Below are positions 57,438 to 64,000 of a stretch of DNA of 64,000 nt, one piece after another. Position 1 is the stretch's first letter. The number at the start of each line of letters is the position of its first letter. Both the position numbers and the translations under genes were made by a program. Location of the stretch: the NCBI RefSeq assembly GCF_025567195.1, contig NZ_JAOQJF010000001.1, forward strand, positions 62,001 through 126,000, in the 5' to 3' direction. The notes under the pieces are model-generated. The model ran no database searches, was not told where the DNA came from, and worked only from the letters and a program-made list of their open reading frames with translations. Origin of the DNA: Alitiscatomonas aceti (GTDB lineage Bacteria; Bacillota; Clostridia; Lachnospirales; Lachnospiraceae).

Positions 57438-58391
57438 CTATTTCATCTCTATGCCAAGGCTTTCTGCCAGAGCCCGGGCTTCCTCGGTCCACTGGCTGTA
57501 AAGGCCCGATTCATTGACCTCTGCGATGATCCCGTTTAAGGCCTCCAGAAGCTCATCCTCGCCCTTTTTAACGGCGATGACATTGCCCTCGTCGGAATGA
57601 TCAAATTTAAACTCCGTCATGGCGATCTCCGGGTAGGACTTCATCAGCATCTCTCCGTTATCGTAGGAGACTGCCAGAGCGTCGGCCTTCCCTGTGGTCA
57701 GCATCAGAACGCCGTCGGTGATAGCTGTAACTGGCTGGAACTGGATATCCGACGGAAGCTGTTCTGTCACCAGGGACTGCTGCAGGGAGGCATTCTGGGC
57801 TACGACCTTCTTTCCGGAAAAATCCTCCGCTGTTTTATAGGAAGCCGCATCCTCCTTCAGCACCAGAAGGGTATGGCCCTTATCCTCAGACTGGATGTTG
57901 TAACGGTCCGAAAGTCCCAGGGTCTCGGCACGCTCCTCAGTATAGGCAAATCCGGAGATTCCCATATCGATGGTGCCGGAGGCAAGTCCCTGCTGGATCG
58001 CGGAAAACTCCATAGCCTTGATCTCCAGCTCCACTCCCAGCTTTTCAGCGATATATTTGCCCAGCTCAATATCGGAGCCCACGTACTCGACGCCCTTCGC
58101 GCCAACGTTTTTAAACTCCATGGGAGCGAAATCCGGCGCGGTCCCCATGGTGATCTTTCCAGAAGCCAGGATCTTTCCCAGACGGCTTTCGGGATCCACA
58201 TCCACGGCGGACACGGTGGCTTCTGCCTCACTTCCATCTCCGGCCTTTTCAGTCTCTTCTGCCGCAGCTGCTGTGCCGGAGGACTCTGCCTTCGTATCTG
58301 CTGCAGTCTCCTTGCTTTCTCCGCCGGAACATCCGGTCATCCATGCCATGGATATCATCGCTGCCATTGCCACAAATACATGCTTTTTCAT
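57438..58391 (-). CDS. Polar amino acid-binding lipoprotein
   Basis: From the ATG at 58391 (AGAGGAAT upstream) the protein has 317 aa. The lipoprotein signal is MAAMISMAWMTGCSGGES, followed by an Ala/Glu/Thr linker and the SBP_bac_3 fold (KITMGTAPDFAPMEF, EYVGSDIELGKYIAEKLGVE, EFSAIQQGLASGTIDMGISG, VVAQNASLQQSLV). These are typical of arginine, glutamine, histidine or lysine binding proteins. ArgR-type boxes in its promoter favour a basic amino acid or arginine-linked substrate, by inference. Confidence 0.92.
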   Translation of the reverse strand: MKKHVFVAMAAMISMAWMTGCSGGESKETAADTKAESSGTAAAAEETEKAGDGSEAEATVSAVDVDPESRLGKILASGKITMGTAPDFAPMEFKNVGAKGVEYVGSDIELGKYIAEKLGVELEIKAMEFSAIQQGLASGTIDMGISGFAYTEERAETLGLSDRYNIQSEDKGHTLLVLKEDAASYKTAEDFSGKKVVAQNASLQQSLVTEQLPSDIQFQPVTAITDGVLMLTTGKADALAVSYDNGEMLMKSYPEIAMTEFKFDHSDEGNVIAVKKGEDELLEALNGIIAEVNESGLYSQWTEEARALAESLGIEMK

Positions 58392-58474
58392 AATTATTCC
58401 TCTTTTCTTTTTTTTATGCTTCATATATGCAGTTTCCAACGGCCATTTATTGGTGGCCTTTGTTTATGTTACGC

Positions 58475-58503
58475 ATTATAATGCATAAATATTCTTTTGT
58501 AAA
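58475..58503 (-). promoter_or_regulatory. Promoter of the amino acid transporter operon
   Basis: On the minus strand TTTACA (58498-58503), 17 bp, a perfect TATAAT (58475-58480). The spacer is filled by an ArgR-box-like sequence. Confidence 0.75.
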
Positions 58504-58557
58504 GAGATTTTTTGAAAAAATATGCATTTTATCCATTCCGTATAAATTTTTATGCAT
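58481..58557 (-). promoter_or_regulatory. Cluster of three ArgR/AhrC-box-like sequences
   Basis: Box 1 is GAATATTTATGCAT (complement of 58481-58494, between -35 and -10), box 2 TGGATAAAATGCA (complement of 58523-58535) and box 3 ATGCATAAAAATTTATA (complement of 58541-58557). All resemble the arginine operator half-sites TGNAT...ATNCA. Binding by ArgR would block polymerase. Confidence 0.5.
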
Positions 58558-58580
58558 ACCACCCGAAGGCGGTATGCATA
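58551..58580. repeat. Hairpin after carB overlapping ArgR-like box 3
   Basis: TATGCATACC (58551-58560) and GGTATGCATA (58571-58580) form a perfect 10-bp stem with loop ACCCGAAGGC. On the minus strand it follows the carB stop by 20 bp but lacks a T-run (AAAATTTATA follows). Confidence 0.6.
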
Positions 58581-58600
58581 ATGGATAATCATTTATGGAT

Positions 58601-61600
58601 TTAGATGTCTGCGATATTGATGAGCGTAAGCTCCTGGGCACGGTTCTCCATACTGGTCACCAGGGCCCTGGCCGTATCAATGGCTGTAAGGACCGTTACG
58701 CCGGTCTCGATGGCGTTTCTGCGGATGATAAAGCCATCGTGGCTGCGCTCGGCTCCCTGGGCCGGGATGTCGATGACCAGGTCGATCTCATGTCCCAGGA
58801 TCAGATCCAGGATATTGGGAGACTCCTGCTCGATCTTGCGCACAGGGATGGTCACTACGCCCTTCTGGTACAGGTACCGGGCGGTTCCGTTGGTACAGAA
58901 GATCCGGTAGCCCTGGGCCTTGAAGCGGGCGGCAATGTCCACCATCTCCTCCTTATCGGAATCGCGGACAGTGATGATCATGTTCTTATACTTGGGCAGC
59001 TTGATACCTGCGCCCTGGAACGCTTTATAAAGGGCCTCGTTGAAGGTCTTAGCGATACCCAGGCACTCTCCGGTGGATTTCATCTCCGGCCCCAGGCTGA
59101 TGTCTGCGCCGCGGATCTTTTCAAAGGAGAATACGGGCATCTTGATCGCAAAGTAATCGGCCTCTTTCTGGAGTCCGGGAGTATAGCCCAGTTCCCTGAT
59201 GGTGTGGCCGCAGATGATCTGGGTCGCCAGGGGAACGATGGGGATCCCCGTTACCTTGCTGATATAGGGAACCGTTCTGGAGGAACGGGGATTTACCTCG
59301 ATGATGTAAACATCCTCTCCGTCCACAATGAACTGGATGTTGATCATTCCCTTTACATGAAGGGCCCTTGCCAGCTTTTCTGTATACTCCACCAGGGTCT
59401 TCTTATTGCCCTCAGTGATGCTCTGGGCCGGGTAAACGGAGATACTGTCGCCGGAATGGATACCGGTACGCTCGATATGCTCCATGATACCCGGGATCAG
59501 GATATCGGTGCCGTCGCAGATGGCGTCCACCTCGATCTCCTTGCCCATGATATATTTATCCACCAGGATCGGATGCTCCTGGGCGATCTGGTTGATGATG
59601 CCGATGAACTCGTCGATATCCTCGTCGCAGATGGCGATCTGCATGCCCTGGCCGCCAAGAACGTAGGAGGGGCGCACCAGTACCGGATAACCCAGCTCGT
59701 TGGCTGCCTTTTTGGCCTCCTCTGCTGTAAATACGGTCTGCCCCTTAGGTCTGGGGATGCCGCACTGCTCCAGGATCTCATCAAACCGCTCTCTGTCCTC
59801 GGCCGCGTCCACGTCCTCGGCTGCGGTTCCTAAGATCGGGACACCCATTTTCATCAAAGCCTCCGTCAGCTTGATGGCTGTCTGGCCGCCGAACTGGACA
59901 ACGGCTCCGTCGGGCTTCTCGATATCCACGATGCTCTCCACATCCTCAGGAGTCAGAGGCTCAAAGTACAGCTTGTCGGCAATATCAAAGTCCGTGCTGA
60001 CGGTCTCCGGGTTGTTGTTGATGATGACGGTCTCATAGCCCTCTTTCTCAAAGGCCCAGGTGCTGTGTACGGAACAGAAGTCAAACTCGATGCCCTGGCC
60101 GATCCGGATGGGGCCGGAGCCCAGGACCAGCACCTTCTTCCTGCTGGTGGTTCCGTCCGCCTCATTCTCACTGCCGAAGCAGGAGTAGTAATACGGCGTC
60201 TCAGCCGCAAACTCAGCGGCGCAGGTATCCACCATCTTGAAGGCGGCGCGGATGTTGTTCTCATAGCGCATGGCCTTTACCTCATCCTGGGAAAGACCTG
60301 TGAGCCTTGCGATCACGTTATCCGGGAATTCGATGCGTTTTGCTTCCTTTAAGAGCTCCGGAGTCAGATCTTTTCCGGCGGCCTTAAGGGCAGCTTCCAT
60401 CTCCACCAGGATCGCCAGCTTGTCGATGAACCAGATATCGATCTTTGTGATCTCATGGATCATGTCATAGGAGAAGCCGCGGCGCAGGGCCTCGGCGATG
60501 ACCCAGATCCGGCGGTCATCCACACGGTTCAGCTCCTCTTTAAGCTCCGCGGATGTAAGTCCGGAATAGTCATAAGAAAGGAGGCAGTCCACGTGCTGCT
60601 CCAGGGAACGGATGGCCTTCATAAGGCCGCCCTCAAAGCTGGTGCAGATACTCATGACCTCGCCGGTAGCCTTCATCTGGGTTCCCAGGCTGTGGCTGGC
60701 GTTGATGAATTTATCAAAGGGAAGACGCGGCATCTTCACGACTACATAGTCCAGCATGGGCTCAAAGCTGGCGTAGGTTTTTTTCGTTACGGCGTTTTTG
60801 ATCTCGTCTAAGGTATAGCCCAGGGCGATCTTGGCGGCAACCTTTGCAATGGGGTAGCCGGTGGCCTTGGAGGCCAGTGCAGAAGAACGGCTCACTCTGG
60901 GGTTTACCTCGATCACGCAGTATTCAAAGCTGTTGGGATTTAACGCGTACTGCACATTGCAGCCGCCGGTGATCCCCAGCTCAGTGATGATCTTTAAGGC
61001 GGAGGTACGGAGCATCTGGTACTCCTTGTCTCCTAAGGTCTGGGACGGAGCCACAACGATGGAGTCGCCGGTATGAACGCCCACCGGATCGATGTTTTCC
61101 ATGTTGCAGACGGTGATCACGTTTCCGGCGCCGTCGCGCATTACCTCGTACTCGATCTCCTTCCAGCCGGCAATACACCGCTCCACCAGGACCTGTCCCA
61201 CACGGGAAAGGCGCAGGCCGTTTTCCAGGATCTCAGCGCACTGCTCCGGATCTTCTGCAATACCGCCGCCGGAGCCGCCCAGGGTATAGGCCGGACGAAG
61301 CACCACCGGATAGCCGATCTTTTCTGCCACGGCCAGACCGTCCTCCAAGCTTTCCACGATCTCGGACGGAGCCACCGGCTCGTTGATCTTTTCCATGGTC
61401 TCCTTGAACATTTCACGGTCCTCGGCCTTTTTGATGGTCAGAGGCGTGGTTCCGATGAGACGCACGTTATTTTTTGCAAGGATACCGGCCTCTTCCAGCT
61501 CCATGGCCAGGTTTAAGCCGGCCTGGCCGCCCAGGGTCGGGAGAACGCTGTCGGGCTTTTCCTTCATGATCAGCTGCTCCACCACCTCTGTGGTCAGCGG

Positions 61601-61801
61601 CTCAATGTATACCTTATCGGCAATGTCCTTATCGGTCATGATCGTGGCCGGGTTGGAGTTTAAGAGCACGACCTCCACGCCCTCCTCCTTTAAGGAACGG
61701 CAGGCCTGGGTTCCTGCATAGTCGAACTCTGCGGCCTGGCCGATGATAATGGGGCCGGAGCCGATCACTAGTACTTTCTTAATATCTGGGTTCTTTGGCA
61801 T
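58601..61801 (-). CDS. carB: Carbamoyl-phosphate synthase large subunit
   Basis: CarB (1066 aa, full length) uses ammonia channelled from CarA, bicarbonate and two ATP to make carbamoyl phosphate for pyrimidine and arginine synthesis. The two homologous halves are visible: KVLVIGSGPIIIGQAAEFDY at the N-terminus and KVLVLGSGPIRIGQGIEFDF at about 550. Each has an ATP-grasp domain (VLRPAYTLGGSGGGIA; VRPSYVLGGQGMQIA). The C-terminal allosteric domain (from about 930) includes MIITVRDSDKEE. The start overlaps the carA stop by one base (TAATG). Confidence 0.97.
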   Translation of the reverse strand: MPKNPDIKKVLVIGSGPIIIGQAAEFDYAGTQACRSLKEEGVEVVLLNSNPATIMTDKDIADKVYIEPLTTEVVEQLIMKEKPDSVLPTLGGQAGLNLAMELEEAGILAKNNVRLIGTTPLTIKKAEDREMFKETMEKINEPVAPSEIVESLEDGLAVAEKIGYPVVLRPAYTLGGSGGGIAEDPEQCAEILENGLRLSRVGQVLVERCIAGWKEIEYEVMRDGAGNVITVCNMENIDPVGVHTGDSIVVAPSQTLGDKEYQMLRTSALKIITELGITGGCNVQYALNPNSFEYCVIEVNPRVSRSSALASKATGYPIAKVAAKIALGYTLDEIKNAVTKKTYASFEPMLDYVVVKMPRLPFDKFINASHSLGTQMKATGEVMSICTSFEGGLMKAIRSLEQHVDCLLSYDYSGLTSAELKEELNRVDDRRIWVIAEALRRGFSYDMIHEITKIDIWFIDKLAILVEMEAALKAAGKDLTPELLKEAKRIEFPDNVIARLTGLSQDEVKAMRYENNIRAAFKMVDTCAAEFAAETPYYYSCFGSENEADGTTSRKKVLVLGSGPIRIGQGIEFDFCSVHSTWAFEKEGYETVIINNNPETVSTDFDIADKLYFEPLTPEDVESIVDIEKPDGAVVQFGGQTAIKLTEALMKMGVPILGTAAEDVDAAEDRERFDEILEQCGIPRPKGQTVFTAEEAKKAANELGYPVLVRPSYVLGGQGMQIAICDEDIDEFIGIINQIAQEHPILVDKYIMGKEIEVDAICDGTDILIPGIMEHIERTGIHSGDSISVYPAQSITEGNKKTLVEYTEKLARALHVKGMINIQFIVDGEDVYIIEVNPRSSRTVPYISKVTGIPIVPLATQIICGHTIRELGYTPGLQKEADYFAIKMPVFSFEKIRGADISLGPEMKSTGECLGIAKTFNEALYKAFQGAGIKLPKYKNMIITVRDSDKEEMVDIAARFKAQGYRIFCTNGTARYLYQKGVVTIPVRKIEQESPNILDLILGHEIDLVIDIPAQGAERSHDGFIIRRNAIETGVTVLTAIDTARALVTSMENRAQELTLINIADI

Positions 61802-62874
61802 TATCTTCCCTCCTCCATCATACGCATAAAGCGGTCAAACAGGTATCCGGAATCCAGAGGACCGGGACAGGCCTCCGGATGATACTGCACGGTGAAAATA
61901 TTCTTTCCCACATACTTTAAGCCTTCGTTGGTCTTATCGTTCACGTTCACGAATGCCGGGACAGCCACGCTGGGATCCAGGCTTTCCTCATCGACTGCAT
62001 AGCCATGGTTCTGGGAGGTTATGTATACCCGTCCTGTTTCCAGATCCTTGACCGGATGGTTTCCACCGCGGTGGCCGTATTTCAGCTTATACGTCTTCGC
62101 TCCGGTAGCCAGGGCCATTAACTGGTGGCCCAGACAGATGGCAAAGATCGGAACGCTGGACTCATATAACTTCCTTACTTCCTCAATGATCCCCACGTTC
62201 TCGGCCGGGTCTCCGGGGCCGTTGGATAACATGATCCCGTCGGGATTGGTCTTTAAGATCTCTTCAGCCGGAGTATCTGCCGGATAAACCGTCACCTCGC
62301 AGCCTCTCTTATTTAAATTCCGGGCAATATTGTCCTTTGCACCGCAGTCCAGCAGCGCAACCTTTTTTCCGTCTCCGGGAAGCACATAGGGCTTCTTCAC
62401 AGAGGTCTTTAACACAACGCCCTTCACCGTATACTGACGGATCTTCTCCTTCACTTCCTCCAGGTCATAGTCCCCGTTGGTGGTGATCATACCGTTCATG
62501 GTTCCTTTTTCTCTTAAGATCTTCGTAAGGGCTCTTGTATCGATTCCGCTGATACCTGGAATATCCTGTTCTTTTAAGAAATGATCGATGGTGTCCCCGC
62601 TTCTGAAATTGCTGGGAATTCTGGATAATTCTCTGACAATATAGCCGTCCGGCCATGCCTGTCTGGACTCCATGTCCTCACGGCAGATACCGTAATTGCC
62701 AATTAAAGGATAAGTCATTACCACTGCCTGTCCCGCATAGGAGGGATCGGTAAGGACTTCCAGATAACCGGTCATGGATGTATTAAACACAATTTCACTG
62801 ATTACTTCTCTGGAGGAGCCGATGCTTGTTCCTTCAAACACAGTTCCGTCTTCCAGTATTAAATATGCCTTCAT
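61801..62874 (-). CDS. carA: Carbamoyl-phosphate synthase small subunit
   Basis: CarA (357 aa) is the glutamine amidotransferase subunit. The N-terminal half includes EIVFNTSMTGYLEVLTDPSY. The class I GATase domain has the nucleophile Cys in PIFAICLGHQLMALATG and the His/Glu pair in FTVQYHPEACPGP. It supplies ammonia to CarB. AAAGGGTGGCGTC precedes the ATG at 62874, a weak ribosome site. The operon is carAB only here, next to a transporter with ArgR-like boxes. Confidence 0.97.
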   Translation of the reverse strand: MKAYLILEDGTVFEGTSIGSSREVISEIVFNTSMTGYLEVLTDPSYAGQAVVMTYPLIGNYGICREDMESRQAWPDGYIVRELSRIPSNFRSGDTIDHFLKEQDIPGISGIDTRALTKILREKGTMNGMITTNGDYDLEEVKEKIRQYTVKGVVLKTSVKKPYVLPGDGKKVALLDCGAKDNIARNLNKRGCEVTVYPADTPAEEILKTNPDGIMLSNGPGDPAENVGIIEEVRKLYESSVPIFAICLGHQLMALATGAKTYKLKYGHRGGNHPVKDLETGRVYITSQNHGYAVDEESLDPSVAVPAFVNVNDKTNEGLKYVGKNIFTVQYHPEACPGPLDSGYLFDRFMRMMEEGR

Positions 62875-62932
62875 GACGCCACCCTTTCTTTTTTGTTATC
62901 CGGGCTTTTCTATTTTAGCCCAAATTTTCACT

Positions 62933-62961
62933 ATTCTATCATATTCATATGGTTTTTGCAA
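62933..62961 (-). promoter_or_regulatory. Promoter of carAB
   Basis: On the minus strand TTGCAA (62956-62961), 17 bp, TAGAAT (62933-62938), about 58 bp before carA. The spacer contains TATGAATATGA, a possible half ArgR site. A small GGGCT/AGCCC hairpin lies in the leader. I saw no PyrR-type or T-box structure. Confidence 0.6.
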
Positions 62962-63029
62962 GCGGTTGCTGTCGATTTCTGGATTTTTTTTAGGAACAAT
63001 TTTCAGATCCCCTTCTCAGAGCAGAAATC

Positions 63030-63062
63030 CGGCCCGGAAGCTCAGATCCGGGCTCCGGGCCA
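63030..63062 (-). terminator. Possible weak terminator after cotJC
   Basis: GGCCCGGA and TCCGGGCC-like arms form a GC-rich stem (about 63030-63037 with 63055-63062); on the minus strand GATTTCTG follows, only a short T-rich stretch. Confidence 0.4.
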
Positions 63063-63071
63063 GGGTTCTTC

Positions 63072-63683
63072 TTATGATTTTAAAAGCTTTTTGTCAAACT
63101 CGGGGTTAAAATAATAATAGTTGGACGGATCCAGTTTCTCCTTGACCTTTTCCAGGGCCTCTCCGAACCTCTGGAAGTGGACGATCTCCCTGGCCCTTAA
63201 AAATTTCAGCGGGGCCAGCACGTCCGGATCATCGATGACCCGGATCAGGTTCTCATAGACCACCCGCGCCTTCTGTTCCGCCGCCAGGTCTTCAAAAATA
63301 TCTGTGACGGCGTCTCCCTTACTCTGGAACTCGCAGGCGTTGAAGGGGATGCCTGCCGCTGCCGCCGGCCAGAGCCCTGTGGTATGGTCGATATAATAGG
63401 CGTCAAAGCCGGCCGTTTTTGCCTGCTCGGGAGTCAGGTTCCTGGTGAGCTGGTAAACCATGGCGCAGATGATCTCCAGATGTCCCAGCTCCTCGGTGCC
63501 GATGTCCGTCAGGAGGCCGCCCACTTCCTTACAGGGCATGGAATATCTCTGGGCCAGATACCGCATGGATGCCGACAGCTCCCCGTCGGGGCCGCCAAAC
63601 TGGCTTAAGATCAGAGACGCTGTCCTGGGACACGTATTCTTAATGTTCACCGGATACTGCAGCCGTTTCTCATAATTCCACAT
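63072..63683 (-). CDS. cotJC: Spore coat protein CotJC (manganese catalase fold)
   Basis: From the ATG at 63683 (AAGGAGG upstream) the protein has 203 aa. It begins MWNYEKRLQYPVNIKN, diagnostic of CotJC. Ferritin-like metal ligands are visible in DIGTEELGHLEIICAMVYQL (Glu-Glu-x-x-His) and in FLRAREIVHFQRFGEALE. CotJC belongs to the manganese catalase family and sits in the spore coat; catalase activity has been reported for clostridial members. The start overlaps the cotJB stop (TAATG). Confidence 0.94.
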   Translation of the reverse strand: MWNYEKRLQYPVNIKNTCPRTASLILSQFGGPDGELSASMRYLAQRYSMPCKEVGGLLTDIGTEELGHLEIICAMVYQLTRNLTPEQAKTAGFDAYYIDHTTGLWPAAAAGIPFNACEFQSKGDAVTDIFEDLAAEQKARVVYENLIRVIDDPDVLAPLKFLRAREIVHFQRFGEALEKVKEKLDPSNYYYFNPEFDKKLLKS

Positions 63684-63988
63684 TATAAAGCGCCTCCTTC
63701 CCATGGCATTGGTCCGTCTGACCAGGTAAAGTGCTTCTGGTCCGGGTATTTTGTGAGACTTCTGCTCTGGTTGTTGGTATCCGGGCATACCAGATCCATG
63801 GTCAGAGGCTCGAACTGGTCCGCGCGGATCTCCATCAGCTCCCTCCGCTTTTTCGATGCCTCCGAAAACGCCTTCAGAGCCTCCTGATCTGTGGGGTGGG
63901 TATCCAGATACAGAGTCAGATCGTTGACCATGAAGCTGGCCTCCCCGATCTTCTTCATAAGCTGCATACGGTCCATATTGTTATCCAT
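63683..63988 (-). CDS. cotJB: Spore coat protein CotJB
   Basis: This 101-aa protein matches CotJB: MQLMKKIGEASFMVNDLTLY, LDTHPTDQEALKAF and the C-terminal PDQKHFTWSDGPMPWEGGAL. It is needed together with CotJA and CotJC for coat assembly in Bacillus. The ATG at 63988 has GAGGCGGG upstream; another ATG at 63976 is possible. cotJA would be expected just beyond the right edge, and the last 12 bases may belong to it. Expression is expected in the mother cell (SigE) from the family. Confidence 0.92.
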   Translation of the reverse strand: MDNNMDRMQLMKKIGEASFMVNDLTLYLDTHPTDQEALKAFSEASKKRRELMEIRADQFEPLTMDLVCPDTNNQSRSLTKYPDQKHFTWSDGPMPWEGGAL

Positions 63989-64000
63989 GGAGCCCGCCTC

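Noticed and set aside
62875..63071. PyrR-binding attenuator or T-box before carA
   Set aside because: Only a small GGGCT/AGCCC hairpin is present; there is no terminator/antiterminator pair or T-box core.
8..64000. CRISPR arrays
   Set aside because: No regularly spaced direct repeats or cas genes were seen.

Overview
The window looks like chromosome from a spore-forming, fairly GC-rich member of the Clostridia, most likely Lachnospiraceae (Clostridium cluster XIVa). The evidence is sporulation genes (yqfC, yqfD, sigG, cotJB, cotJC), AddAB recombination, clostridial PepV and YqeY, cell-wall-binding-repeat surface proteins and strong GGAGG ribosome binding sites. Most genes lie on the minus strand. 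The genus is an inference from gene content; no rRNA is present.

Layout. 1-3928 (-): rpsU, yqfC, yqfD, phoH, ybeY and the start of a DUF3048 lipoprotein gene. 4084-6314: the last ~86 codons of alaS, cut off by an IS1634-type element whose other end lies beside the 3' end of folA. 6333-7665: folA and a divergent gene for a ThyX-like protein with a degenerate signature. 7696-14779: addB-addA. 14969-20008: a lipoprotein, a gene remnant, a large surface protein and a big XRE-type regulator. 20094-24910: pepV, yqeY, prfC and coaBC, with coaX divergent. 25918-27677: sigG and a PfkB sugar kinase.

27851-30268 (+) is an AT-richer island of three genes: a small XRE regulator, an AAA ATPase and a TOPRIM-like protein with a cysteine-rich insert. 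The last two overlap by 4 bp. This is the best candidate for an uncharacterised (probably anti-phage) system. 30317-33711 (-) holds a peptide-binding lipoprotein and an M28 peptidase. gpmI follows, then tRNA-Pro(CGG) and tRNA-Glu(CTC) on the plus strand.

36200-43071 (-) runs mgtE, gltX, a surface protein with a papain-like C-terminus, a UvrD-type helicase, cobO and a DUF1292 gene. mgtE has a long structured leader that I could not match to the M-box. 43349-48400 holds a zinc-ribbon protein, a MATE transporter whose promoter is followed at once by a terminator-like hairpin, a YerC regulator, a HAD phosphatase and a divergent enzyme I. 48561-50300 holds a C39-like protein, a DUF1275 membrane protein and a single InlB-repeat membrane protein.

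50304-54314 (-) is mglBAC for galactose-type sugar uptake. 54503-58391 (-) is a polar amino acid ABC transporter with an M20 amidohydrolase; its promoter carries ArgR-box-like sequences. 58601-62874 (-) is carAB. 63072-63988 (-) is cotJB-cotJC of the spore coat, running towards the right edge. Promoters, terminators and start choices were read by eye.
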